Of a stretch of DNA of 64,000 bases, positions 44,456 through 53,439 are shown piece by piece (within the stretch, counting starts at the first letter, position 1; each line of letters starts with the position of its first letter). The notes below the pieces were generated by a model. The model was given only the letters and a program-made list of their open reading frames with translations. It was not told the origin of the DNA and ran no database searches. A program made the position numbers and the translations under genes. The stretch is from Schaalia cardiffensis (GTDB lineage: Bacteria > Actinomycetota > Actinomycetes > Actinomycetales > Actinomycetaceae): assembly GCF_016405145.1 (NCBI RefSeq), contig NZ_JAEKIA010000006.1:1-64000 (forward strand), given 5' to 3'.

Positions 44456-45712
44456 TTACTCCTGCTCCGGGGCGTTCGTGCGCAGCGACGCCCTCATCAC
44501 TGTGTCGGGCCTGCGGATCTGCGTCGCCGGCCCTCCACTTTCAAAGGCCTCAGCGAAGGCAGCAGCTTCGGCACGTCCCTGCTTCGTCTGCGAGGCGGCG
44601 TGAAGGATGTGCTCGTAGCGCCCCTCCGGATCCTCGGGCGCAGAAAGCACGCGGGCGCGCACATCCTCGTCGAGGTTCTCCTCATCAATGAGGCCGTAGC
44701 GGCGAATATTGCGATCCGCGATCGCCTGGAGGCGCGCAAGAGTCTCAGCGTTGCCCCCGCCCTTGAACAAGTGCGCGAAGCGCCTCTGCGGACGCAGATA
44801 CTCCTCGACGGGAGCCGGGCGGCGAATCTTCGTCACAGAGGTGATCTCCCCGCCCTCGGCCTCGAACACGGGGAAGAGGCCGGTCTGCGTCGCAAGCCGG
44901 GCGAGCTTGACGGTGATACTCGATGCCGCGCCCCACCCCAGCGGACAGGGGACGAGGACGTGGATGTAGCGTGCCCCGTGGTAGCTCATCGCCTTCTTCA
45001 CCTTGTGCTCAAGGTCGCGAAGATCGGCGACGGTCGCAGTCGCGACATAGGGGATCTCGTGGGCCATTGCGATCCGAGCCATGTCCTTGCCCTGGCCGAA
45101 ACGATTGCCCGGATTCGGGCCGACCGGTTGGGTCGTCGCGGTACGAGCCGTTGGGGGAGTGGCGCCCGAACGCTGTACGCCCGTGTTCATGTACGCCTGA
45201 TTGTCGTAGCAGATGTACAAGACATCGTCATTGCGTTCGAACATGCCCGACAGGCAACCCATGCCGATGTCAACGGTTCCGCCGTCACCGCCCTGGGCGA
45301 CGACCCGAGTCGCCTTCCCCTTGGCCGCCAGCCCCGCGGCGGCCCCGGCGGCGACTGCGGGGGCGTTGCCGAACAGAGAATGCAGCCAGGGAACCGTCCA
45401 CGCGGACTCCGGGTAAGGCGTGGAGAAGACTTCGAGACAGCCCGTCGCATTCACCGCGACAATGTCGCCTCCGCTTGCGGCGGCCGCCGAGTCGAGGGCG
45501 TAGCGTGCGCCGAGGGCCTCACCGCAGCCCTGACAGGCGCGGTGGCCAGAGGTGAGGGTGTTCCAGCGGTTCGGGTCGGACTGGAGTGAACGATAGTCCT
45601 CTTCGGCGAGCCTGTTGCCGACCGCATAAGAGCCGACCTGGTAGAACTTCACGTGCTCGCGCGCGGGGATCGCGGTCTCTTGAACTTCGGGGATCCCGAG
45701 GTGGACGGACAT
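44456..45712 (-). CDS. 2-oxoacid:ferredoxin oxidoreductase, TPP-binding beta subunit
   Basis: The 418-residue subunit holds thiamine diphosphate and iron-sulphur ligands: HRACQGCGEALGARYAL, NATGCLEVF and the cofactor loop GGDGGTVDIGMG followed by YDNQAYMNTGVQRSG. With the alpha and gamma subunits it oxidises a 2-oxoacid, most often pyruvate, to acyl-CoA. The C-terminal 100 residues are longer than in small archaeal PorB. GAAAGGAG precedes ATG 45712. An open extension upstream is inside the alpha gene. Confidence 0.9.
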   Translation of the reverse strand: MSVHLGIPEVQETAIPAREHVKFYQVGSYAVGNRLAEEDYRSLQSDPNRWNTLTSGHRACQGCGEALGARYALDSAAAASGGDIVAVNATGCLEVFSTPYPESAWTVPWLHSLFGNAPAVAAGAAAGLAAKGKATRVVAQGGDGGTVDIGMGCLSGMFERNDDVLYICYDNQAYMNTGVQRSGATPPTARTATTQPVGPNPGNRFGQGKDMARIAMAHEIPYVATATVADLRDLEHKVKKAMSYHGARYIHVLVPCPLGWGAASSITVKLARLATQTGLFPVFEAEGGEITSVTKIRRPAPVEEYLRPQRRFAHLFKGGGNAETLARLQAIADRNIRRYGLIDEENLDEDVRARVLSAPEDPEGRYEHILHAASQTKQGRAEAAAFAEAFESGGPATQIRRPDTVMRASLRTNAPEQE

Positions 45713-45725
45713 GATCCTTCTCCTT

Positions 45726-46997
45726 TCAGTTCCCGGTTTCGTTAGCAAGCGCCGCATCGGAGCGCGCATAGGAGTCACGGACGATGTTCTCCGCGAGCGG
45801 GCCAGACAGACGGGAGGCAGCCTCGCGGGCGAGTTCGGCGTCAACGAGTTCCCGGTCGAGGTCGAGGAAGGTCTGCGCTTCGAGAGTGTTCTTTGCGGAG
45901 GCGTCGAGGAGGCCGTGCAGGGAGGCCTTCGTGATCGGACGCCCACCAAGGCCCGCGAAGACCTCGAAGTTCTCAATCCCCATGCCTCGCACGGCGCCGC
46001 GGCAGTAAGAGGAGACGATGCCGCCGATGCCGACGGAGAAGGCCTTTTCAATATTGATGAAGCGCCTGCAGTCCTTCAAAGCGTCGCGCACGGCTTCGGT
46101 GGGGAATGGGCGGAAGCTCGTGATTCCCAGGACCCCGATCTTCTCCCCGCGCTCGCGGCGCTCATCGACGACATCCTTGATGGTTCCGAGGACGGAGCCC
46201 ATCGACACGATGATCGTGTCGGCGTCCTCGATCCTGTAGGGGCGGACGAGGCCGCCGGAGTCTCGGCCGAACACTTTGGCGAACTCCTTTTGGATCTTCG
46301 GGATGAGCTCGAGGGCCTGCATCTGACGGTGGTGCGCGAGATAGCGGACCTCCGTGTAGGCCTCTGGGCCGACCATTGCGCCGATCGACACGGGATTCGC
46401 CGGGTCGAGGACCTGGCGGGGCTCGTAGGGCGGGAGGAAGCGGGCGACGTCCTCGGCCTCGGGCACGTCCACGATCTCCATCGCGTGAGTGAGGATGAAG
46501 CCGTCCATGCAGACCATCACAGGCAGGGAAAGCTCCTCGGCGATGCGGAAGGCTTGGACGTGCAGGTCGGCGGCCTCCTGGTTCGTTTCCGCGTAGAGTT
46601 GGAGCCACCCGGAGTCGCGTTGGCTCATTGCATCCGTATGGTCGTTCCAGATGTTGATGGGTGCGCCGATCGCCCGGTTCGCGACCGTCATGACGATCGG
46701 GAGGCCGAGGCCCGAGGCGTTGTACACGGCCTCGACCATGAAGAGGAGGCCCTGTGAGGCCGTCGCCGTGTAGGTGCGCGCTCCGACCGCTGAAGCGCCG
46801 ATGCACGCCGACATCGCGCCGAACTCGGATTCGACGTTGAGGTATTCGCAGCCCTCGATCTCGCCCTTTTTCACGAGGGCGGAGAGTGCTTCAACGATGT
46901 GCGTCTGAGGGCTGATCGGGTAGGCGGCCACGACCTCGGGCCGACATGCGGCGATGGTCTTCGCGATCGCCTGGGATCCTTCGATCTGTTCACGCAT
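45726..46997 (-). CDS. 2-oxoacid:ferredoxin oxidoreductase alpha subunit
   Basis: This 423-residue subunit begins QIEGSQAIAKTIAACRPEVVAAYPISPQTHIVE, the domain I signature of PorA-type proteins. NVESEFGAMSACIGASAVGARTYTATASQGLLFM and domain II (VSMGSVLGTIKDVVDERR) follow. AAGGAGAA before ATG 46997 decides the start. It overlaps the gamma gene by 8 bp and precedes beta by 13 bp. Pyruvate is the likeliest substrate; related enzymes use 2-oxoglutarate or branched oxoacids. Confidence 0.92.
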   Translation of the reverse strand: MREQIEGSQAIAKTIAACRPEVVAAYPISPQTHIVEALSALVKKGEIEGCEYLNVESEFGAMSACIGASAVGARTYTATASQGLLFMVEAVYNASGLGLPIVMTVANRAIGAPINIWNDHTDAMSQRDSGWLQLYAETNQEAADLHVQAFRIAEELSLPVMVCMDGFILTHAMEIVDVPEAEDVARFLPPYEPRQVLDPANPVSIGAMVGPEAYTEVRYLAHHRQMQALELIPKIQKEFAKVFGRDSGGLVRPYRIEDADTIIVSMGSVLGTIKDVVDERRERGEKIGVLGITSFRPFPTEAVRDALKDCRRFINIEKAFSVGIGGIVSSYCRGAVRGMGIENFEVFAGLGGRPITKASLHGLLDASAKNTLEAQTFLDLDRELVDAELAREAASRLSGPLAENIVRDSYARSDAALANETGN

Positions 46998-47586
46998 CGG
47001 CGTTCTCCTTCGAGTCCGCGCGGCCGCGTTCGGCGGCGACGAGGTCGTATGCGGCGGTCGCGGCGGACACGTTCGCGTCACCGACCTTTCCGGGGAAGCG
47101 GTGGCGGATCGCGTCGGTCACCGACTGCAGGCGGATGAGTCCTGTGAGGGCTGCGATCCCGCCGAGCATGACGGCGTTGGGGACGGGGCGGCCTACATGC
47201 TCGCGGGCGAGGTCGAATGCGGGAAGGGTGATCGCATGGCCCTTCGGCAGTCGATTCACCAGTTCGGATAGACCCAGCTCCTCGAAGCTCTTCGTGGAGT
47301 TGAGCAGCGCGTAGCCTTCGGATTTGAGACCGGCGAACACGTCCATCACGCTCAGGAGAGTCGGGTCCTGGACGACGACGACATCGGGTTCGAGGACGGG
47401 TTCGCGCGTGCGAATCTCCGTCTCGGCGATCCTGCAGAAGGCCACCACTGGCGCGCCGGTGCGCTCTGAACCGAAGGAGGGGAACGCTTGCGCGTGGTGC
47501 CCATCGGTGAATGCTGCCATTGCGAGCAGGTCGGACGCGGTGACGACGCCCTGTCCTCCTCGACCGTGGATTCTCACTTCGACCAT
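46990..47586 (-). CDS. 2-oxoacid:ferredoxin oxidoreductase gamma subunit
   Basis: The 198-residue protein starts MVEVRIHGRGGQGVVTASDLLA, the gamma-subunit hallmark, and contains FPSFGSERTGAPVVAFCRI and PNAVMLGGIAALTGL. It is the first gene of the operon gamma-alpha-beta-GltD-like. Met at 47586 is chosen because the upstream extension has no family similarity. The ribosome site (AAGAG) is weak. Confidence 0.92.
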   Translation of the reverse strand: MVEVRIHGRGGQGVVTASDLLAMAAFTDGHHAQAFPSFGSERTGAPVVAFCRIAETEIRTREPVLEPDVVVVQDPTLLSVMDVFAGLKSEGYALLNSTKSFEELGLSELVNRLPKGHAITLPAFDLAREHVGRPVPNAVMLGGIAALTGLIRLQSVTDAIRHRFPGKVGDANVSAATAAYDLVAAERGRADSKENADA

Positions 47587-48005
47587 GCTCTTGACGCTAT
47601 GCCCAGGGGAGGAAACTCGGTCCCATTTGCAAAGATTTGCGCTTTTCCCTTGAAAACTTGGGCATCGCGGTGACCACAGTGTGAAACGGTGAAGAGCCTC
47701 GGGTGATAAAACACACCACTGCACTGTCGTAAAGGAAACTCCCAGTCAGGTCCCATCAGACTTTTGCGATACCCGCAGAGCGCGCCCAGGAAGAGTTCAG
47801 GACGAGCGCAGGAGAACGTGGCCCAATAGATGCCATATCGACGTTCGCGCGAACCACAGTTTGAGCGGATTCTCCACCCCGAAGCGCAGGCGACCAGAGC
47901 CTGCGAAACAGACGGGCACATGATGAACGGTCCTCGATGAACCCCCAACACCCACGGAGGTGAAGGCCGCGCACCGATTCCGACTCACGTGAAGGACGTG
48001 TGAAT
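47587..48005. promoter_or_regulatory. Divergent promoter region, oxidoreductase operon and DUF4353 gene
   Basis: The 419 bp separate leftward and rightward genes and must hold both promoters. I see no gene in it and no operator that I can name. AAGGA at about 47992-47996 is the ribosome site of the lipoprotein gene. Confidence 0.45.
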
Positions 48006-50027
48006 ATGAGACATCCATTGAGAAAACGAGCGAGCGCAAAGCCACTGAAGCTCGGGTCCATCGCCTTCCTCGCCTCCATCGCGCTCGCCGGATGCTCAGC
48101 CACGAATGCGCTGGACAGCCTCGACAACACTCTTGGCGCCAGTCAATCCGCGAGCGAAGGCACACCCGCATCTCACACCGCAGCGCCACCCAGCGCGGCG
48201 CGGGCCCTCGCCGAAAACGCCGCCGCATCCCATGTCGGCGATGACGAGTGGGACGAGGCCCAGGCTCAGACGATCACCTTGCACACATCGACTGCCACCA
48301 GCGACGCCGAGGGAGTGAGCATCAAGGACTCGACGGTGATGATCACCCAGGCGGGGGTCTATCGGCTCAGCGGCCAACTTAAAGGACAGGTCATCGTCGA
48401 CGCCCCGAAGGATGCCGATGTCATCCTCATTGTCGACAATGCTTCGATTGAGAACGAGTCCGGCGCAGCCATTTGGGCGCACAGCGCGGACAACGTGGTG
48501 ATTTCCTTGGAAGGAAACTCCACCGTGTCAGACGCCTCCTCCTATGAAGATTCGGCGGAGGCGAATGCTGCGATCTACGCGGACTGCGACCTCACAATCA
48601 CAGGGGAGGGGACATTGAAGGTCACCGGGAGGGGGAACGATGCGATCACCTCCACAGACGACCTGTACATCCTCTCGGGAACACTCATGCTCACAGCCGT
48701 AGACGATGGCCTGCGCGGAAAGGACTCCCTCACCATTGCGGGCGGCACGATCAGCGTCGAAGCCGGTGGTGATGGGCTCAAAGCCGATCAGGACACGGAG
48801 CCGGACTCCGGATACATCACGATCCAGGGAGGAGAAGTCTCCATCACCTCCGGTGGTGACGGCATTGACGCCCACACCGACGTCATCTTGACGGGCGGGA
48901 GCATCGATGTGAAGGCCGGAGGCGGCACCTCCTCGGGCGCAAACGCCACTACTTCGACGAAGGGCGTGAAAGCCGGGGTCTATCTCATCAGCGAGGACGC
49001 GAGCCTCAACATCGACTCCGCAGATGACGGACTCCACTCGAATGGGGCTCTGCGCCTGAGCTCGGGGACAATCACAGTGGCCAGCGGCGATGATGGTGCC
49101 CACGCGGAAGTGGCCGCAGTCCTCGACGGTGCTGATCTTGCCGTTTCCCAATCGAATGAAGGTCTCGAAGCCGGTCTGATCACGATTTCCGGTGGCACCG
49201 TTGATCTGGTCGCCACCGACGACGGGGTGAACGCCTCGGGGTCGACAAGCGTTGAAGAAGGAGTGGCAGCTGTGCAGGAGAGCTCATCTTCGACTGAGAA
49301 CGCTCAAACACCGACGAAGGACCCACGCGCCGGGAAACCCGGCCAGGGCACAGCTCCTGAAGGTGCCACCCCTCCGGAGGGTGCCATCCCACCTGAGGGC
49401 ACAACTTCTCCGGAGGGTGCCACCTTGCCTGAGGGCGCCCCTAACGGGGGTTTCGGGGCAGCGACTCCTCCCAATCCTGGGGAGACGGGAGCGGACGCCA
49501 CAGGTCAGGGCGCTCTCGGCGCTGGAGGGGGAGGCGAATTTGAAGACACCGGCGAACAGCTCAACATCACCGGAGGGACCCTCACCGTCAACGCCGGGGG
49601 AGATGGTATCGACTCCAATGGCTCCATCACCATCAGCGGAGGCACCATCACGATCTACGGTCCCGAAAACGGGGCGAATGGGGCGCTCGACTACAACGGG
49701 ACAATGACGCTCAGCGGAGGAACCCTGCTCGCCATCGGCTCTTCGGATATGGCCCAGGCGCCTTCCTCAACGCAAGGTCAAGGGTGGATCTCCTCCACAG
49801 TTTCAGGCTCTGCAGGGTCCACAATCACGATCAGCGATGCCCAGGGCGTCGTCCTGGCGAGCTACACCTCTCCGAAGGCTTTCACTTCCCTGGTCTTCTC
49901 AAGCGCCGAGATGACGGTGGGCGCGCAATACACGCTCAGTATTGACGGGGTCTCGACCTCGGTGACGGCCGGTGAGCCTGGCGCAGGGCAGATGGGAGGA
50001 GGGCAGATGCCAGGGCCTCGCGGCTGA
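48006..50027 (+). CDS. DUF4353 carbohydrate-binding-type lipoprotein
   Basis: The 673-residue precursor has a lipoprotein signal with lipobox LAGC (Cys30). The rest is a right-handed beta-helix made of recurring SGGTI-V-AGGDGI units (GGTISVEAGGDGLKAD, GGEVSITSGGDGIDAH, GGTLTVNAGGDGIDSN), like the Cthe_2159 family. Members bind acidic polysaccharide and calcium. A Pro/Glu/Gly insert near residues 455-480 repeats PPEGA five times. The family is repeatedly found with VTC and DUF4956 genes, as here. ATG 48006 has better spacing from AAGGA than GTG 48000. Confidence 0.85.
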   Translation: MRHPLRKRASAKPLKLGSIAFLASIALAGCSATNALDSLDNTLGASQSASEGTPASHTAAPPSAARALAENAAASHVGDDEWDEAQAQTITLHTSTATSDAEGVSIKDSTVMITQAGVYRLSGQLKGQVIVDAPKDADVILIVDNASIENESGAAIWAHSADNVVISLEGNSTVSDASSYEDSAEANAAIYADCDLTITGEGTLKVTGRGNDAITSTDDLYILSGTLMLTAVDDGLRGKDSLTIAGGTISVEAGGDGLKADQDTEPDSGYITIQGGEVSITSGGDGIDAHTDVILTGGSIDVKAGGGTSSGANATTSTKGVKAGVYLISEDASLNIDSADDGLHSNGALRLSSGTITVASGDDGAHAEVAAVLDGADLAVSQSNEGLEAGLITISGGTVDLVATDDGVNASGSTSVEEGVAAVQESSSSTENAQTPTKDPRAGKPGQGTAPEGATPPEGAIPPEGTTSPEGATLPEGAPNGGFGAATPPNPGETGADATGQGALGAGGGGEFEDTGEQLNITGGTLTVNAGGDGIDSNGSITISGGTITIYGPENGANGALDYNGTMTLSGGTLLAIGSSDMAQAPSSTQGQGWISSTVSGSAGSTITISDAQGVVLASYTSPKAFTSLVFSSAEMTVGAQYTLSIDGVSTSVTAGEPGAGQMGGGQMPGPRG

Positions 50028-50033
50028 AAAGCC

Positions 50034-50675
50034 TCAGTTCGAAGCGGGGGTGAAAAGGGACAGTAAATCCGTCAGGCTCGCCACGACGAGAGCACCCGGC
50101 GCATCATCGGGCAGCGTGACGGAAGTCCCGGGGCGCACGAGCAGGGCCGCGGGCATATGGGCATCGCGCGCGGCGGCGATGTCGATCGGGCGGTCTCCGA
50201 CGCACAAGACCTCACCGGGGTCGAGTCCATGCTTCTTCGCCAGGAGCAGGTTCATCGCCGGACTCGGCTTGCGCTCAATCCCATCAGGGGCACAGACCAT
50301 GTCATCCACGTGCAGGTTCAGGGCACGCAGCAAATGCTGAGCGCTGGTGCGGTCACGGTGGGTCGCCACGAGGTTCAAACCACCGACCTCAGTGACCCGC
50401 TCCATCACCTCAAGCGCCCCTTCCATAACGGGGGCGGGCTGGTGGCGCCAGCGCTCCTTGAGGGCCTCGTAAGCGCTTTCCAGTGCACCCCGTTTGGCGC
50501 CGTACTGGCCCACGAGAGTGTCCATGGCGTGGGCGATGGATCGCCGCGTCGCCAAGGTGACCACACGCAGATTCTCAGGATCACAGTTGCCGAAGGTCGC
50601 TTCGCACAGGCAACGGTCGACCTCGGGATAAGTGTTGACGAGAGTGCCGCCCATGTCCCAGATGATGTGCCTCAT
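50034..50675 (-). CDS. HAD-superfamily hydrolase, antisense within the VTC locus
   Basis: This 213-residue protein starts IIWDMGGTLVNTYPEVD (motif I, with the nucleophilic Asp and DxGGT), has VATHRDR for motif II, a lysine in GIERKPSPAM and LCVGDRPIDIAAARDA for motif IV. It resembles phosphoglycolate phosphatase-like proteins; the substrate is unknown. It is convergent with the DUF4353 gene (6 bp apart) and divergent from DUF4956. ATG 50675 is chosen; the longer frame has no homologous look. Confidence 0.85.
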   Translation of the reverse strand: MRHIIWDMGGTLVNTYPEVDRCLCEATFGNCDPENLRVVTLATRRSIAHAMDTLVGQYGAKRGALESAYEALKERWRHQPAPVMEGALEVMERVTEVGGLNLVATHRDRTSAQHLLRALNLHVDDMVCAPDGIERKPSPAMNLLLAKKHGLDPGEVLCVGDRPIDIAAARDAHMPAALLVRPGTSVTLPDDAPGALVVASLTDLLSLFTPASN

Positions 50676-50852
50676 GTCCCCATTGTCCCCACATCTGCTT
50701 GTCCGGTAAGGCGAATCGGGAGCCGGTCTCGCCCTGCAACGCCTTGAGTTTTGAGAACACCTCAAACCTTAGAAGCCTCTCATCTCCTCCACAGCACAAA
50801 TTTAAGGAGAGGGAGTGCAATAACACCAAGAGATCAAGAAAAGGAGAATACC

Positions 50853-51518
50853 ATGACCGCGCTCATCACGATCGGCATCGACCTCGTCGCTATGCTCGTC
50901 CTCGTCTTCGGCCTCTACTTCCCCAGACACCGGAGGGCAGACCTCGTCGCCGCGTTCCTCGGCGTCAACGTCGGCGTCCTCGCCGTCGCAACGGTCCTCG
51001 CAAACTCCGCAGTGTCCGCAGGCCTCGGCCTCGGCCTCTTCGGCGTCCTCTCGATCATCCGCCTGCGCTCCGACGAGATCACCCAGCACGAGATCGCCTA
51101 CTACTTCGCCTCCCTGTCCATCGGCTTGCTCATGGGAATGACGAGTACGCCGACGCCCCTCGTCGTCGGACTTGTCGCCCTCATCCTCGTGGCTCTCGCA
51201 TTCGGGGACTCTCGTCTCCTCTTCGGGCGCTACTCGAACCAGACTGTGCAACTCGACCGCGCCATCACTGAAGAGGCTGCACTGCGGGCCGCCCTCGCCG
51301 AGCGCCTCGGCGCCACAGTCATCGGCACTCGCGTCATCCGCGTCGACTTCGTCAACGACCTCACCCTCGTCGATGTCCGATTCCGCGACTACACGCGCGC
51401 CGAGCGAACTGCGGCCAGGCAGCGCCAGCTCGACGAACAGGCAGGACCTCGCGTTGAGCACAGCGCTGCCCATCAGGCAAGCGCCCACGCCCTCGTTTCT
51501 GCCGCGCCGAAACCCTGA
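50853..51518 (+). CDS. DUF4956 membrane protein
   Basis: The 221-residue protein has about four TM helices in the first 115 residues (LVAMLVLVFGLYF, LGVNVGVLAVATVL, LGLGLFGVLSIIRLRS, VGLVALILVALAFG) and a soluble domain after them. GVLSIIRLRSDEITQHEIAYYF is the family signature. DUF4956 proteins nearly always travel with VTC-domain polymerases and probably form their membrane partner. AAAAGGAGAA precedes ATG 50853. The VTC gene begins 44 bp after its stop. Confidence 0.88.
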   Translation: MTALITIGIDLVAMLVLVFGLYFPRHRRADLVAAFLGVNVGVLAVATVLANSAVSAGLGLGLFGVLSIIRLRSDEITQHEIAYYFASLSIGLLMGMTSTPTPLVVGLVALILVALAFGDSRLLFGRYSNQTVQLDRAITEEAALRAALAERLGATVIGTRVIRVDFVNDLTLVDVRFRDYTRAERTAARQRQLDEQAGPRVEHSAAHQASAHALVSAAPKP

Positions 51519-51562
51519 CCGATAGTGCACCGAGCATGACACTGGAACCGGAAGGACCTGCG

Positions 51563-52396
51563 ATGACGCCCCACCTCCTCCAACACCAGCGCATCATTCA
51601 GCGCAGTGCCGATGCGCTCATCCCCGCCGACCTCGACACGATCGGACTCGCTGAACTCAACGAACAGGCGGAGATGTTGACGCGAGTCGACCGCAAATAC
51701 ATCGTCACCCGCTCGCATATCCCCGACATCATGTCCGGCCTCGACACGGACACGAAGGTCCTCAGCATCGCAGGGGTCCGCTCCCAGGCCTACGCATCGA
51801 CCTACTTCGACACGCCGGGACTGCGCTCCTTCCTCGATACGGCCAGGCCCCGCAGGCGCCGCTACAAGATCCGCACCCGCGCCTACCTCGACTCAGGCAT
51901 CGCCTTCCTTGAAGTGAAGATCCGAGGAGCGCGCAACACGACCGTCAAGACCCGCATCCCCTGCAGCGTCGAGGACGCCCGCGCGGGAAGGATCACCGCC
52001 GAGGGCGAGGCCTGGATCAGAAAGACTCTCACAAGCGCTGCTTGTGAGGCACCGACCCCGGGCTCGCTTCGTCCGGTCTTACGTGGCTCCTATACGCGTG
52101 CGACTCTCCTCATGCCCCACGGGGATGGGCGGGCGACCATCGACTCCGAGCTGAAGTGGACGAGCCTGCGTCATGTCGGGGCCAGGGATGAGGAGGGCGC
52201 GAATCTTGAAGCGTCCGACTTCGTCATCATTGAGACAAAGTCGGGCTCCACGCCCTCCGCGCTCGACCATCTCCTCTGGGAGAGGGGACACCGCCCGGCG
52301 CGCATCTCGAAATACGCGACTGCAATGGCCGTCCTCGACCCCTCGCTTCCGAGGAACCGGTGGACGAGGACCCTGTCTAGGTACTTCGCCGCTTGA
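51563..52396 (+). CDS. VTC-domain polyphosphate polymerase-like protein
   Basis: This 277-residue triphosphate-tunnel protein of the VTC family probably makes or handles polyphosphate. Tunnel residues appear in DRKYIVTRSHI, RRRRYKIRTR, FLEVKIRG and the closing FVIIETKSGS and RISKYATAMAV. GGAAGGA precedes ATG 51563; ATG 51536 is in frame but weaker. It forms an operon with DUF4956. Whether it polymerises phosphate or another anionic polymer is not shown by the sequence. Confidence 0.87.
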   Translation: MTPHLLQHQRIIQRSADALIPADLDTIGLAELNEQAEMLTRVDRKYIVTRSHIPDIMSGLDTDTKVLSIAGVRSQAYASTYFDTPGLRSFLDTARPRRRRYKIRTRAYLDSGIAFLEVKIRGARNTTVKTRIPCSVEDARAGRITAEGEAWIRKTLTSAACEAPTPGSLRPVLRGSYTRATLLMPHGDGRATIDSELKWTSLRHVGARDEEGANLEASDFVIIETKSGSTPSALDHLLWERGHRPARISKYATAMAVLDPSLPRNRWTRTLSRYFAA

Positions 52397-52695
52397 GCAA
52401 TCGCAAGCAGATCCTCAGCTGCGATTCTTCATGTTGGTCCGTCTTAGTGCGACGAGGCGACGACGTGGGTGGGGTGGGTAGCACTGTCGAAGGGAATTGG
52501 AGATCGCGGGCGACAGGAAGATGGGCATGAGCCCGCCTCGGCCTCTTCCCCATCGGTGTCACCAAAGCCGAGGGCGACAGGCAGATGGGGCATGAGTCGC
52601 AGATATAGTCTTGCAAAGCGCGACGTCAAGGATTGCGCAACAGCACAAGGCTTGGAGATCATCACCCCCTTCGAGCACGACATGAAAGGCGCATC

Positions 52696-53160
52696 ATGAC
52701 TCTCCCCTCCGAAAAGCTCGCCGAACTCGGCCTCGAACTGCCCCCAGTCGCTACCCCAGTCGCCGCCTATGTGCCCGCTGTTCTCGACCGGGGGGTCATC
52801 CGAACCTCCGGCCAGATCCCCGTCGTCGAGGGCGAGCCAGTCTGCATCGGTGCTGTCGGCGAGGACGGGGCCGACCCAGAAGATGCGAAAGATGCCGCGC
52901 GCGTCTGCGCTTTGAACGCCCTGGCCGCCGCCGCTGCGCTCGCCGGAGGCGTCGACCGCCTCGCAGGTGTCGTGAAGGTCGTTGGCTTCGTGGCGTCGCG
53001 CCCCGACTTCTACGCTCAAGCGAGTGTCATCAATGGCGCCTCTGAACTCTTCGGCGAGGTATTCGGCTCCGCCCACGCGCGCAGCGCGGTCGGCGTTGCC
53101 GCTCTGCCTTTGAATGTTTCCGTCGAGGTCGAGGCCGAGTTCGCCCTCGTCGAAGACTGA
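52696..53160 (+). CDS. RidA-family protein
   Basis: The 154-residue protein belongs to the RidA/YjgF family, which removes reactive enamines and imines. It shows VIRTSGQIPVVEGEPVCIG near the N-terminus, NALAAAAALAGGVDRLAGVVKVVGFVAS in the middle and GVAALPLNVSVEVEAEFAL at the end, in the usual positions. It lacks the common C-terminal Arg-E motif exactly as in RidA proper, so it fits an Rid subgroup. AAAGG precedes ATG 52696. It stands alone, with 300 bp of gene-free sequence before it. Confidence 0.88.
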   Translation: MTLPSEKLAELGLELPPVATPVAAYVPAVLDRGVIRTSGQIPVVEGEPVCIGAVGEDGADPEDAKDAARVCALNALAAAAALAGGVDRLAGVVKVVGFVASRPDFYAQASVINGASELFGEVFGSAHARSAVGVAALPLNVSVEVEAEFALVED

Positions 53161-53221
53161 AGACCGACGAAGGCTCATAGCCAGGGGCAAGAGGCGCAGA
53201 CTTGTGGGTGGCGAGGGGCTC

Positions 53222-53290
53222 AGACGGGGTCCCGAAGCCTTAGACGGGGCGCCGAAGCGGCCAGATAGCGTGCCGAAGGCTTAGACGGAG
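53222..53290. repeat. Imperfect 20-21-bp tandem repeat
   Basis: AGACGGGGTCCCGAAGCCTT, AGACGGGGCGCCGAAGCGGCC, AGATAGCGTGCCGAAGGCTT and a final partial AGACGGAGCC run head to tail after the RidA gene. It is another example of small tandem arrays in intergenic space. Confidence 0.7.
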
Positions 53291-53439
53291 CCAATCGCTC
53301 GTGCAGGGCGAACGAGGAATGAGGTGAAGCCCCGCCGATCTGCGAAAGCCTCTCGGGTCTCATGTCTCCGATTCATCGCAATACACTGGACGAGCACCCC
53401 CACCGGGGTATCCCCATTCACAGTTCTTCAGGAGATTTC

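Noticed and set aside
44372-45589. 405-codon forward frame opposite the oxidoreductase beta gene
   Set aside because: It is a shadow of the minus-strand gene and shows no recognisable motif.
52444-53190. 248-codon minus frame opposite the RidA gene
   Set aside because: RidA motifs and a ribosome site are on the plus strand; this is the mirror frame.
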